From: Sphaerosporella brunnea
Taxonomy: Eukaryota > Ascomycota > Pezizomycetes > Pezizales > Pyronemataceae
Length of the DNA stretch: 64,000 nt
NCBI GenBank assembly: GCA_008704415.1
Contig: VXIS01000042.1
Span: 62,001-126,000, forward strand
Direction of reading: 5' to 3'
Shown: in pieces, positions 1 through 11,149 of the stretch
Numbering within the stretch: position 1 is the first letter of the stretch
How the letters are laid out: each line of letters begins with the position of its first letter
Position numbers and translations under genes: made by a program
The notes under the pieces: model-generated
Seen by the model: the letters and a program-made list of their open reading frames with translations, nothing else
Told to the model about the DNA's origin: nothing
Database searches by the model: none

Positions 1-893
1 TTAAAAGCGTTTAATAGGGCGATAGATATGCTGCTCTAGAAGGATCTGATTGAAAGGAAAAAAAAAAAAAGGGTGGTGGGAGGTGAAAAATTCGCGGGTT
101 GGTGGAAGCATTTAGTATGGGAGGCCCCTGAGCATGGCAGCGAAACAGGTAGTACAACCATACCTGTTTGGGTATAAATTTACCCGATCGGGAAATTCGA
201 GTGACCGTCCATGACCTAACCCGCCCGCCCGCTCGCCCCCTCTCAGGCTATCTACCATTTACCATTTTGACTTATCTACAACTTGACGGTGCCCCTTATA
301 CACCCGCTGTGTGATAGTTCTCAACCCTTCCAGTGAATATTCGCAGTGTTCTCGTGCGTAATACTTAGCTGCACACCAGTACCGCGTAATATTAGCATCT
401 ATTTAGTGCATCAAGAGCCAGCACTGGAATTACCGCTTTTTTTTGACCTGTAGAGTTGCGATTTTGGCGTGTTTTGGAGGCTATTGAGCGCGTGTTTTCG
501 AGCTTCCGGTCGCTTAGGAGCGTCACCAGGGGCAGTTTTTGTCACGTGTTCATGCGCTTAGTAACCAGAATGAATGTCACAAATTACACAGTGACTAGGA
601 GTCCCCAACCATAGATGCAACTGGAGCCTCAGCCTCGGATTTGCAGCTGGAGAGTTTGCGATTCAGCCGAGAGCTTGCGCTCCAGATAACGCCAGGCCGT
701 CGCCAGACCGCCGCCCGACGTCACCATGAACCCATATAATTTTGTTTTGACGCTCTGCATCCGTACTCGACTCTATCAACTTCAACACGGTGAAATCAAC
801 GTAAAGACTACTTACCTACGGTGATACCCACGTCAGGCGCCACTGGTTGGTGGCTCGTGAAGTGACCTCGCTGACTGTTAGTTTTAGAGGAAA
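1..893. other. Intergenic, no gene seen
   Basis: No reading frame of useful length or recognisable motif is present. The stretch is mixed-composition spacer with short homopolymers (poly-A near 58-70, poly-T near 438-445). I see no RNA gene. The last part probably holds the upstream region of the broken frame that starts at 894. Confidence 0.5.
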
Positions 894-1519
894 ATGAGCT
901 CGTCCATCACTGCCTCGGCGTTAGCCCGGGATCAGCGCCACACTGCTACTACTCCGCAACTTGGCAAGGGCCCCTCTGCCGGCGATGGTCCCTCTATTGA
1001 TCCGTCCGTTGCGCAAACCCCGTCCGTCGTGCGATAGGTTGTGCGGACCCCTGGCGTTGAACGAACCCCATCCGTCACGCGAAACAGCTCGGCGTCACCA
1101 GAAAGGTCCCCTAAACCGCGCCTCAAACTTCAGTTCTACACCTATGCTACCGCTGAGGAAGCAAAACGATATGCACGACGATTTGGGGACCCCACCAATT
1201 GGCTCAGTGGCAGGTTGCCGTTCACACCAGCAGCTTTTGTCGGCGGAGGAATACTTGTAGCATATGGAGGTTTTACCGCAGAGGATTGGACGAGATGCGG
1301 GAGGATCCTGAGGCTTTTCAAGCGCAAAGCGAAGACGTGGAACTTGAAGCGATGAGTGAAAGCATGAAGGAGGAGGATGCGCAAGGAGGAAATCCAGTAG
1401 GGAGAGCGGAATTGGCAGCAAGAGAAGAAGAGGAGTTGAAAGCCAAGCTGGAGCTGGAGGTGAAGGCGGGGGGCGGAGGCGCAACCGTCAGTGTAGGGTG
1501 CGGGATATGGGTCGAGTGA
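894..1519 (+). pseudogene. Broken open frame, unidentified protein
   Basis: An ATG at 894 (context gaaaATG) opens a Ser/Thr/Pro-rich frame that meets an in-frame TAG at 1035-1037. The same frame then continues without a break as a Pro/Ser stretch (TPSVTRNSSASPERSPKPR) followed by a more structured-looking part (FYTYATAEEAKRYARRFGD). Near 1280-1290 the coding signal seems to move to another frame, which encodes an acidic, Glu/Ala-rich, probably coiled-coil tail ending at 1519. One stop plus one frame change can be read as a decayed gene; alternatively short introns could remove both. No domain is recognised. It lies directly upstream of a transposon remnant, which fits a damaged locus. Confidence 0.35.
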
Positions 1520-1578
1520 CACTTGATGTATCTAGACAGATACCCCGGGTTGAACCCAGAATAGACTTTAGACCTCTA

Positions 1579-2287
1579 CTTACGTACAACGACCACCGAC
1601 AAGTACGCTGGCGGTTTTTGTGGGAACGACACTTGCAACAACCACCCCGCGCCCATATTGCACCCGAATGCGTTGCCTAAAGCAATAGTTTGCGGACCAT
1701 CGGCGGGTACGTTCCACGAATCCAAAAAAAGCAAGCGATCGACCAATGCCTCTTCTTCGCCTAACGTTAAAGCCTGCTGCTCCGGGTGTTGTTGCGCTCG
1801 ATGGGGATGTTTTAATGTCGTGTTGGAGGGTACGCTTGCAAATGCCATATTTCCCTGGCTATTGCGTCTGCCTTGGGTTTTAGCAAAATATGAAGCCAGC
1901 GCCTCATTTAACAGCTGGTCCCTCGTGTATTCCATCGACGTCTGCATCAATTTCCGGACTCAGGTCGCGCGTGTGGTCCTGCTCCACTGTCGCCCTCGCT
2001 TTCGTCTTCACTGCTCTCCTCTGTCTCCCAATCACTTTCAACTTCCCCTTCACTGCGATCATCCTCTGAATAATCGTCCTGGAAGCGTTCATCATCGGAA
2101 AGATCGGAAAGATCGTCAAAATCAGGCTGCATGGGTGGCTATTTCTCAATGCTGCAGGGTCTTCGGGCGCGGGGGGGTGGGTTGTTGCAAGGCGCAGTGT
2201 CGTTCCCACAAAAACCGCCAGCGTACTTTTCAGCGCGACACAGGTGAAAAAACGACATAAGTGGCAACGCGACAGTGCTTACGTAAC
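1579..2287 (-). mobile_element. Deleted pogo/Fot1-like DNA transposon (MITE-like)
   Basis: Terminal inverted repeats are visible: the left arm (about 1602-1654) reappears in reverse complement at about 2166-2228, sharing the run gtacgctggcggtttttgtg and flanking bases. The heptamers TTACGTA (1579-1585) and TACGTAA (2280-2286) lie outside the arms and may mark the ends or a target duplication. The minus-strand frame 1576-1950 encodes a region like the N-terminal helix-turn-helix (Psq/CENP-B type) of pogo-family transposases: an ALASYFAKTQGRRNSQG segment, a VPSNTTL motif and a LTLGEEEALVDRLLFLDSW segment. An acidic Ser/Asp/Glu-rich frame (1947-2132) precedes it. The DDE catalytic domain is absent, so the element is non-autonomous. 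The family assignment rests on motif reading only. Confidence 0.55.
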
Positions 2288-3397
2288 TAACTAACTAAGA
2301 CCCTGAGGGCGGGCCCTGACGACCGCTGCTTCAGCGCTGCGCGACGATATCGATGCGGTTTTTGGATGAGAAAGAAAGAAAGAAAGGCGAGAGATTGGAG
2401 ATGGGCTTTGGACTATTGAATGGCTTGGAGGCTGCCTTATTTGGCACTTTATCCTCGACGCGAGCGGTGGCCCATCCATTCCCATATGCACATGTGTGCA
2501 TGAACGTCGCATCGTTTGCGGCTGAGCTGCTGCCTGCTTCCCCACAAGTGCCTTGCCTTTGCCTTCGCCCACGCTCTGCTCGCTGGGCTAAACCGAACTG
2601 CTGGAAGCGGTTTACTGCGTTTTGCCATTGTTCGCAAGCCACCATGCACCCACCCAGCCATCCATCCATCTCACACACGCCGCCTGCTTGGCCTCTGTGC
2701 TTCTGCTGCTGCTCTGCTTCATTGCCTGCACCAGCCCCATTCCATAATTCCATCATTCCATTTTCTTCCTCGCTCCGCTCTCTCTCATACACTCCCACAC
2801 TCGCTTCCCGATCTCTCTCTCTTTCTTCTTCTGATTCAAAGTTTATCCCTCCTTTCGACAGCACGTTCCCGTCTCCAGTTCGTTCGCTCGCTGTTTATTG
2901 TCAACACGACAAACTCCACCACCCCCCCCCCGTTTTTCTCGCGCAACGAACGACGAACGACCCCTTTGCCCCCCCCAACATCCCCAACAACATCAACCCC
3001 CCCCCCCCCCCAAAAAAAAACACCAACTCCAGAAAAGAAAGACTCGCTCATCGTCTACTGCGACCAACCACCCCCCTCTCTTCGACATTTTAGCACGGAG
3101 TCGCTGCAGAAAGGTCACCCGCCAACTCACCCGTTGCATCCAGCGCGCCCCCAAAGTCGCCGTTCTTAATATAGGCGCAAGCCATCCGCACCCCGACTTT
3201 TTGATCGACAACCCAGAAGCACCCTCGATCCAACCAGAAATCGCACGTCTTCGTTAGCCGCATACAACCTCGCTTGTCTCTCACCACCCCATTCAAGTCG
3301 CCTCCACGGCGGGAGACAATCCCGTCTACACGCCGCCACTATTTACTACGGTAGCAGGAGCTCCCTGCTTGGAGGCGGAAGCCCGCACTCTAGAGGG
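2288..3397. promoter_or_regulatory. Upstream region / leader of the UPF0658 gene
   Basis: No believable gene. The stretch is strongly CT- and C-rich on the plus strand, with C runs at 2921-2930 and about 2998-3010 and an A run at 3013-3021. Such pyrimidine-rich blocks are typical of fungal core promoters and 5' leaders. Overlapping long frames here are low-complexity artefacts of the Ser/Pro/His-rich translation. The final 100 bases lead into the ATG at 3398. Confidence 0.4.
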
Positions 3398-4790
3398 ATG
3401 GTTTACCGACCGACAACTCCATGGAGCTGGAGCTTTTTGATTTTGGCATTCGTGCAGTCATGCATAGTGCTGGCTATGGAAGGGTGCGACTTCCCCTTGT
3501 TGCATGGAGAGTTGTGATGTCGATTGAGAGGGGAATGCGACTGGGCTGTTGGAGGTGTGGTCGTCGTTCAGTTGTGCTGATGTTTGGCCTGATTCGACAG
3601 ATATGTTTTTGCGACATTCCAGAACAACCTTTACATAGACAACATCAAGGAATTGCAGTCGGATCCGAATAACTACTCGAATATCGAGTTTCAGAAAGCT
3701 CAGACGCGAACGATTCCAACGTATGTCCTCGCTGGCATGATCGATCACTCACTCTCAATGCTGACTGCTGCGCGATAGCTATCTGACGCTGTTCATTTTC
3801 GCTCACATCTTCCTCGTCGCTCTGTGCTATGACGCCCTCCGACTCAAGAACACCATCCAGGTCATCGGTATCTGCATCTTCAACCTGGCCATGCTCATCT
3901 ATGCGGCCATTCAGATGGACCAGATTAAGGATGCCAACAATGCTCTCGCCGGCGAGACTTACACCGGAAAGCCACTGAGACACAGGGATATCTGGCCAGA
4001 GATCCGGCCATTTTTAATCACGATTCCCTGCGTGATTGCTTTGTCGACTGTGTTGATGGGCGTGGTTTGCTGGAAGTTGTATGACGAGTTCGCTTGGCGT
4101 ATCTACAAACACATCAGTGCCGACCTCCGCATGAAGAAGCGATACCTCACCTTCCAGGTTTGTGCGCTCCAGCCTAGTGGGTTTGAGTCCCTGTTACTGA
4201 TATGCGACAGATCTTTATTGCGCTCTTGAAGTTTGATTTCTTCTTTTTCGTCGGTTTCACCGTGCAGTTCATCGTTATCGTCGCTTCGACCACCGGATTC
4301 GCAAAAGACCCATCCGCAATCATCCGCGGAAAAGACTACGAGTTCTATGTTACCATTGCTGCTTTGCCGGTCACCATTGCTTTCCTCGCCACTGCCGCCT
4401 GGTGCACCAGAAGGGAGTTGAGGGCAATGATGTGGTGCGTTGTAGTTATATTCCATGCCGCGCTGGCCTACTTCATTTTTAAGTTGGTCCGCATGTGGCA
4501 GCCTACGTATGAGCAGACCTACAAGCCTGCCCGGCGAAGCTTGACGACATTCGGTATGTGCATTCGGGACTGCAACTAAAAGGATGGAACTGATCTTTGT
4601 AGCTGTGATTACTATTTTACTCATTTGCCTGACTATCGCCAACGCCATTGCGTGCATTCTCAACTTCGACAAGGGTCTGAAGCCGCACATCACCAAGAGA
4701 AAGGTTGCAGACGAGGAGGACAAGAACAGCATGACGGAGATGAGCAGCCACGCCGCCCAGCCGGTGCCATCTCGGATGACGATAGACTAA
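3398..4790 (+). CDS. UPF0658 Golgi apparatus membrane protein
   Basis: Five exons: 3398-3483, 3601-3720, 3779-4157, 4211-4553, 4603-4790, giving 371 residues. The introns are GT-AG, and joined frames run smoothly across all four. The start ATG at 3398 precedes a PWSW segment and the first hydrophobic helix (FLILAFVQSCIVLAMEGYVF). I count eight hydrophobic segments: one at the N-terminus, three in exon 3 (including LTLFIFAHIFLVALCYDAL and FLITIPCVIALSTVLMGVV), and four in exons 4-5. The middle loop holds the family-like stretch RIYKHISADLRMKKRYLTFQ. Fungal members are annotated as Golgi membrane proteins of unknown biochemical function; that location is family knowledge, not visible here. The C-terminal tail is short, charged and probably cytosolic. 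Confidence 0.88.
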
Positions 4791-6051
4791 AGTTTTTGTT
4801 TTCCAAAAAGCTTAATGGGATCACAAAAATTCGCGATGAATGAGGGACACGGGAAAGAATCTGTTTGTTCATTGTGTTGTTTGCGAAATATGCTTTCTGT
4901 TATTGTCTGACGATATATCAAGTCCGGCCGGCGTTTTTTCTTGTTTTTTGATTCTTTTTGAGTCTTCCTTTTACTGGGCAACGTTTGTGTGGCATTCCTG
5001 GGGGCTTTCTCTTTTTTTTTTTCTCTTGGTGGTTTTTGCTCAGTTTTCCCCTTATATGTGTCACATTCTTGATCGAATATCGGTTGAGGCCATATTTTTT
5101 TTTTCGACTCCCAGAGAAACTGACTGACTGACTGGACTGCTTTGTATTGTCATGAATCGTCGTACTTTGGCGCACCACTGCTGCCGCCGTCGCCGCTGTG
5201 AACTGGCCTGTGCATAAGGGGAAGGTGTGTGTTTGCTGTTTTGTTTTTTTCCTTGGACGAGAATTTGGACTTAGATTCTGGAGTGGATAGGGATTTTTTA
5301 TTTTTTTTCTTGACTTTGCTTCTTGGGTTTTTACGTTTTGGGTTTTGGGTATGAGTTGCGTTTTTCTTTCTTTTTCTTTCCCCTTTTTTCCCCTTTTTTT
5401 CCCCCCTTATTTGCAGGTGGGTTATGGTTTTGGATATCCAGATTGCGAGCAACGAAGCGGAGGGGGCAATTTGACCGAGTTGAAGGGGGAGAGGGAGGAG
5501 GGAGGAGGGATGAGGGAGGAGCGAGGAGGGGGGAGGGGGGAACGGTGTACATGTGGAGGGACACAGGTGTAATTATGATTGATATGCAGAGATATCTAAT
5601 TTTGATACCAATACCAGTAATATTACGGATGGCTTTTTTTGACGGTGATTTTTTGGGGGGGGAGGCGTCTGGGAAGGGGCGAGTGAGTGGTTGTGAGGCG
5701 AGGTTGGCACTTGACCACTAGCTTCGAATTCGCGGGTGAGGGATGATGGTTGAGCTGGAGCTGATCTGGGGGGTTGGGGTGTGATTCGTTTTGCTCTGCA
5801 GAGAGAGAGAGAGAGAGAGAGACGTTTAAATTTGGTCTAAGGTATTCCTTAGGGAGTTAGCCGGCCACATCCACATCTGCTGTATCTACCAGCAGTGGTA
5901 ACACTTTGACGGGATTCAAGGTTGTTTGTATACTGTACCGGGCTTTAGGGATAGTATACATCACCAGCCACCTGGGGGCGGGGCCGGAGGTGTTCGTACG
6001 TCAAAACCTAACTTGTTTGTTACCGTCATTTTTGCCGTTGTTGCTTTGATG

Positions 6052-6089
<38 letters not shown>

Positions 6090-6789
6090 GTCACCAGCTC
6101 CAGGCCAATCAAACCAACCCGACAAGCAACTACTAAGTATCTACCATTTCCTCCCTGGTTCGTGCTGCCCCTCCTTAAAATTGGAGGGTGCGCGAGAACT
6201 CCCCTGTCCGTCCGCCATCGCTGTCTTCTTGCTCAGAACTCTGAGGTATTTGAAGGTCATTCTGAAAGGTCCTCATCTCAGAGGGTAGGAGGAGAGGTAT
6301 TAGGGCAGAGGTGCGAATGGAAAAGGCATTTTATTCGTTTGTTTCAATGCCGCGGCTGGCAACTATCGAAGGTTGCCCTCTCTCTCTCCCTGTCACTCGG
6401 CCGCTGTACCTCCACAAATACCTATCACTTTTGGCTGCGTACTAACGGAAAAGTTGGGTCACCGGAGGCGAGTGTACTATCCATCCCTAAAGTATTGTAG
6501 CCGCTTTCGGCCATTATTTGGAGTTGTTATTTCCCACCGGGAAGGGGGTTTTCTGTAGAATAGAAGTACACCAAGTGCTGCAGGAGAGTCCGGTTTGCAG
6601 TGTGATTAATCCGAAGCCGAACCGAGTGACACGACGACCATTGGATGTCCGAATCTGCATGCGTGACACACTGCTGCTACCTTAGCTCATCAACCGGGTA
6701 AACTTTGCATCTCTCGACCAGGCCTCCTCCGCCCCATTTTCCCACCCCGCGTTCAGCAGCAAGCAAGCAAGCACAGCACCGCGCACACG
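4791..6789. other. 3' region of UPF0658 gene and spacer
   Basis: No gene seen. The first 600 bases are T-rich (many T runs), as expected of a 3' untranslated region and terminator zone. Then come G-rich purine tracts (5458-5545), a (GA)n microsatellite at about 5802-5822, and a run of about 36 A residues at 6052-6087. The last 100 bases before 6790 are C/A-rich with repeated agcaagcaagcaagc units, a likely leader for the complex I gene. Confidence 0.45.
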
Positions 6790-7130
6790 ATGGATCCCAG
6801 AATTTACAACTCGGCGAAGACCTTCTCAGCGAAGAACTTCGACCCCAAGATCCTGTTGCAGGCGAAGCCTAGCCGAAGCGACCCGTGGGCAAAAGCGTAC
6901 TCCTCCCCCCCCCCCCCAATCGCAAATCTTGAAAAATAGAGAAAAGAACAACCCGCGGAATCGATCACTGACGATACGTGTGAGATAGTGAGGCATGGCG
7001 CTACACCGGTCCCTTCACTCGCTGGAACCGCTTCAAGGGCTCGTTCCCCGGCCTCGGGATCGCGACGGTCGCGTTTGCCGGTTACTGCGTGTACGAGCAC
7101 CTGTTTCTGAAGGAGGACCACCACCACTAG
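6790..7130 (+). CDS. NADH:ubiquinone oxidoreductase B12/NDUFB3 subunit
   Basis: Two exons (6790-6896 and 6989-7130) encode 82 residues. The intron, 6897-6988, begins GTACTC and ends ATAG; the join restores AEAWRYTGPFTRWNRFKG, the conserved core of the B12 (NDUFB3) accessory subunit of respiratory complex I. It is followed by a single membrane helix (GLGIATVAFAGYCVYEHLF) and a His-rich end (KEDHHH). The protein sits in the inner mitochondrial membrane in the membrane arm; it is not catalytic. Length matches fungal members. The alternative AG at 6992 would break the frame, so 6988 was chosen. Isolated between long spacers. Confidence 0.85.
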
Positions 7131-8408
7131 TAGCCAGCCAGCCCGTCGGACTGCAATTGGGCTGGTTGGGCTGCTGAAAAAGCCGGGGCGAGCTGGTTGG
7201 GCTGCAGACATTGACGGGCGGGCTGGCGGGTTTCGAATACAAATAGAACAATTTCAACTGGTGTTCGGGCCACGAATCTCTTTTCTCCTTAGAGGTAGAT
7301 GTGTGATGTGAGCGGCCTCTTTTTTAACCTCTCCGTCCGGCAGTAGGGTTCCATCAGAAGCCTGGTCCGAAGCAACCACACCACTGTCAGCCTGCGCTCA
7401 CCACCACCACCAGAACACCTTCATGCCTGCCCGTTTCCGCTGGCCATGGAGGGGTGGGGCGAGCTGGGGGGGGGGGGGGGGATGGAAGGTCTAGAGGCGG
7501 GAGACGGGCGGCCGGGGCGACGGCAGGCGCATCAACTGTATGTATCTACTATCTACGTTCGATCTGGCATGCATATTTTGCCGTTCCGCAAATATGGGAT
7601 AGACGCGCGGGTGACGATAATCATGGGGCGGGAATGCAGAGCCATTGCAAGCAAGCGGCGCTCTTTGTGTTGTTTGCGCCCGAGTGACCGGGGCTGAGTG
7701 CGAGAGTGAGCAAGGCTGTGGCCACCGGCTACTGTGCAGGTGGTATGTATCGCTGTTACTCATTCCTTTCGTGCCTTCCTTCCTTCCTTCTGTCATTGCG
7801 TTGTTTCGCGATCTCGGGGCATTGCGATGGGGGTTGGGTTCTTTGGGGGGGTGGGTTCTCGCGATGATGATGATGATGATGTGACCTGCTGTCAGGTTGT
7901 CGCCAAGGGGGAGAAGCAACGCTGTGACTCAATCCCCAACCCCGAGCCACAGCCAAACGCCACCGCGCCCGTCATCCGGAACGAAAATCGCAGCGAAAGT
8001 GACTCCCACCAGGAAAACGGCCCATGCCCGGTTTCGAGCTGGCCGGAGGCGAGCCGTCCGGTGGTGGAGCAGCTGGTTCTGGGCTTCTCGTTTGTCAGGA
8101 GACACCACCCGAAAAATAAACGATGTGATACCTTGGTACTCACAAGCTTGTCAAACAATGACTCTGAGCTCCACCGCGGATATAAGAATCCCTTCAGCTC
8201 TTTAAAGAAGCTCTACTGCCACAATATTCCACGACTCCGCCTTGGTACATTCAATTCCTCACACACGAACCCTATTATATCACGACCACCAGTTACTGCA
8301 GATAGCTACCGGACGTCGATATAAGCTACCTCTTCTCTGTCTCAAAGAATCAAGCAACACCGCAACCCACAGCCACCTCTTCGTCCAAATCCCAAAGTCA
8401 CAATCACC
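7131..8408. other. Intergenic spacer upstream of the BTB gene
   Basis: No gene found. It contains a G run (7470-7480), a short (GAT)n microsatellite (about 7864-7881) and a possible weak TATA-like tataag at about 8180, roughly 230 bases upstream of the next ATG. Frames here are low-complexity and lack support. Confidence 0.4.
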
Positions 8409-9225
8409 ATGGGAATCGTACCAGCCATCGCTCCTACCACCGTCCGCATCCACCGCCGAAAGCCAAAGCACCAGGCGTCCTCCAAGCCCAGCACCGAGTA
8501 GGTTTCTTCAGATCCAATTCACATTGCATACATATCTGCACGATGGGATATTTTGATCAGCGTATCTGACTCCGAACCTTAGTCCTACAGTCCATCTTCA
8601 CATCGGCACATCCTCGCCACCGATCTACATGACTGCGCGGCAATCGCTCCTCACGTCGGCGTCAAAAGCGCTGCACCGGCACCTGCGGGCGCAGGTTCCG
8701 AACCCGCGCGAATACGCGTGTCGGGACAAAACGATGAAAATGCGCAACGAGTCGCCAGCCACCGTTGCGCGGTTCCTCGGGTTTCTCGAAACGGGCGGTT
8801 ACCAGCTCCGGGGTCGCGGAGATCAGACGGATGCCGATGCCGGTGCCGATGGCGATGCCGACGCTGCTGCTGCTGCTGCCGTCCGCACGCATCTGCGCAT
8901 GTTTGTTTTTGCCGCGAAATATGAAATACCCAGGCTGGCGGCTTATGCCAGACGCAGGGCTGGTGCTGTGTTGGAGGGCATGGTGGCGGCGGCTGTACTG
9001 GACGGTATGAATGCTATGAGTCTTGAGGACGCCGGAACTGCGGATACTCGTGAGGAGGAGGAGGAGGAGAAGGAGAGCAGCGCTGCCAACTCGGAGAAAG
9101 TCTGCTCACGGGTTTTTGGCGCTGTTTTGAAACATGTTTCGGATACCGGGGAGAGGAAGGTTTTGCGGGATGTGCTGGGAAGGCTTGTAGTGCCGTATGT
9201 GTGGAAGGCTAGCGGAGAGTGGTAG
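8409..9225 (+). CDS. BTB/POZ domain-like protein
   Basis: Two exons: 8409-8497 and 8583-9225, 243 residues. The ATG has good context (caccATGG). The intron starts GTAGGT and ends CTTAG, joining STE to DPTVHLHIG. From about residue 33 the sequence follows the fungal BTB layout: a beta-strand start (VHLHIG), a helix with SLLTSASKALHRHL, then ESPATVARFLGFLETGGY (the L-x-F-L-x-Y/TG motif region), and after an insert LRMFVFAAKYEIPRLAAYAR, the A-x-KY-x-I-x-x-L signature. The insert is a low-complexity Asp/Ala run encoded by a GATGCC-type repeat. An acidic EEEEEKE run follows, then a C-terminal helix. Such proteins usually act as protein-interaction modules; the partner is unknown. Confidence 0.6.
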
Positions 9226-10145
9226 CATCATTGGGCCCACCGGAATTAAGGAATTTGAGCGCCTTTGTCATCATCCCCTTGCCGGTTTCATGGAGAAAAA
9301 ATGGGCCACAGTGATTCGAAGCAGAAGAAGAAGAAGAAGAATCCACGCTCCAACCTTAGCAACCGGAAAAGTGAGCACACGAATATACATACATATGCAC
9401 AGCTAGCAGCAGCTAGGGGCAGTGCAGTGGACCGACCACTCGTTCCAAATATTATTTCATCAGCATTGCTGCCGTGAACCAACTTGCGTTCTGCCATGCC
9501 ATGCCATGCCTGCCCCGTCTTCCGCGTAGGAGAAGCGTCCGCCACTTCTATGTATCGGGGGGAGTGACATGTCTACCGCATTGTGATGAGGCAATGCCGT
9601 GACCACTCCACCCACCCCCTTTGGCCGGCAGCTACGGAACCTGCCAAGCTGCGCAGACTGTGGCTTGTAGGACTCACGCGGGCGAGGGAGGCCCCCGGGG
9701 GGGTGTTGTTCAAAGCATTGTGTGATTGGCCGTTGTATTTATTATTCCACGAGCCCGTGGCGTGGCTTTTCTTGAAAGCCGACATCATACATACATACCT
9801 TACGCTGGCCTGGCCGTGGACGACACTTCACTCTCTCCCTGCTTCGATTTCGATCGGCTGTGCCCATCTTAAGCTTAACCTGCACGCGAGCGAGCACACT
9901 TTGCAGCACAGCCAGCACCACCACCCACGGGAGGAGGCCCAGACGCTTCTATTTTTATCACTCGCTAGCGCCACAACTTTAACACCACATCACGCTCGCT
10001 CGCTCGGGCGTGCTGTTCACAAATAAAACCCAACCTCCTCCCACCACCAACACACCCACCAACACACACCAACACACCCACAAACCCACCCACAAACACT
10101 ACCACAACAACAACAACAACAACAACAGCAACAGCAACCCACGCG
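9226..10145. other. Intergenic spacer with CA-rich end
   Basis: No gene recognised. There is an (AGA)n tract near 9325-9345 and a repeated gccat motif near 9497-9512. Bases 10040-10140 are almost free of G and rich in CAC/CAA repeats, a composition common in fungal 5' leaders, and they run into a possible ATG at 10146. Confidence 0.4.
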
Positions 10146-10330
10146 ATGCCGCTCAACTACTCCAAACACTTCGGCGGCCGACGCTTCGGCTTCGGATTGT
10201 CAGCGAACAAGCACGGCGTGCGCCCGCATGTGCGCTTTTCTTTTTGCGGGTGGGGGGTTTTCTGTCTCCTAGTAGTGATGAAGAAGTTGTTGCTGATGCA
10301 TGGTATGGGTATAGATTCTCGTGTTTCAAG
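10146..10330 (+). CDS. Possible small gene or first exon, unidentified
   Basis: The ATG at 10146 lies just after a long G-poor CAA/CAC-rich leader, which is why it is listed. It opens a basic, Gly/Arg/Phe-rich start (MPLNYSKHFGGRRFGFGLS) that does not look random, but the frame soon turns into poor sequence and no downstream exon could be joined. No family recognised. It could be the first exon of a short gene, or chance. The minus-strand gene ending at 10552 is convergent with it. Confidence 0.2.
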
Positions 10331-10551
10331 TAGTTGCCACCACCACCACCACCACCACCGACACGACACGACACGACGGGATGAGATAACGATGTTACGA
10401 AGCGGGTTGTTGTTTTTTTTGCTGCTGAGAGGGAGGGAGGGAGTTTTCATGCGACGGGCTGGGATGGATAGCAATACCATTTCTCTTCAAGAGTGCCTTC
10501 TCCCATATCATATGATTATCATGACTCGTTTCCACTCTCCACGCCCACCCA

Positions 10552-11029
10552 CTACCCGCCCGGAATCCTCTGCCGACTGAGCAGCAAATAAACCCTCCCA
10601 ACGCGCTGCTGCAACGCAACCAACGAATCTATCTCCGCTCGCTGCATCAGCACCGTGCCCTCTCCCCCAAAACAACAACGGGGACACCCACTATTAACCC
10701 CCACCAGCCTCCGCCTCGTATCCGCCAGCTTCAACACCGTATCCCGCAAGGCAGGCGGCTCAGTGGTGTCTAAATACCGCTGCAACTCTAGCCCACATCA
10801 GTCCACCCTCCATAAGCTCGGCTCGGAAGGAAATAGGGAGAGACTCACGGGAAACCAACCTCTCCAGCTCCCCCGCCAACTCCTGCTGGGCGAGGTACAC
10901 GGCCGACAGTTTCTGCGTGGTCGTGCGAATCGACGGGTCCAGGAGCGTTTGCAGGCCCGCCGCGAGCGGGTCTGAGGCTTGTGCTGCGGATAGCTCTGGT
11001 GTGGGGGAGGGGTCGGCTGGAGATGTCAT
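10552..11029 (-). CDS. Snapin-like BLOC-1 subunit
   Basis: Two exons on the minus strand: 11029-10849 and 10787-10552, 138 residues, close to the animal SNAPIN length. The intron begins GTGAGT and ends CTAG; the join gives ELERLVSQLQRYLDTTEP. The N-terminus is Pro/Ser/Ala-rich. The core is predicted helical: DPLAAGLQTLLDPSIRTTTQ, then AVYLAQQELAGELERL, then VLKLADTRRRLVGVNS, where the TRRRLVGVN segment resembles the conserved RRRVVLVN of Snapin. BLOC-1 acts on endosomes in sorting cargo and binding SNAREs. The assignment is by helix pattern and this motif only. It ends convergent to the 10146 frame; its start is 120 bases from the end of NPR2, also minus strand. Confidence 0.6.
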
Positions 11030-11149
11030 TGTTTGGTGGTGCGTTGGTGGTGGGTAGACAGGTAATAGAGGGTAGCTTGCGTGCGGCTTGGCAGTGACAC
11101 GTGAAGACGGATGACATTAAATCCATAGTGTAGAATAGAATAGAATACT

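Noticed and set aside
2331..2864. 177-residue minus-strand frame and overlapping plus frames
   Set aside because: CT-rich leader sequence gives stop-free frames; no domain, biased residue content, and it lies in the promoter of the UPF0658 gene.
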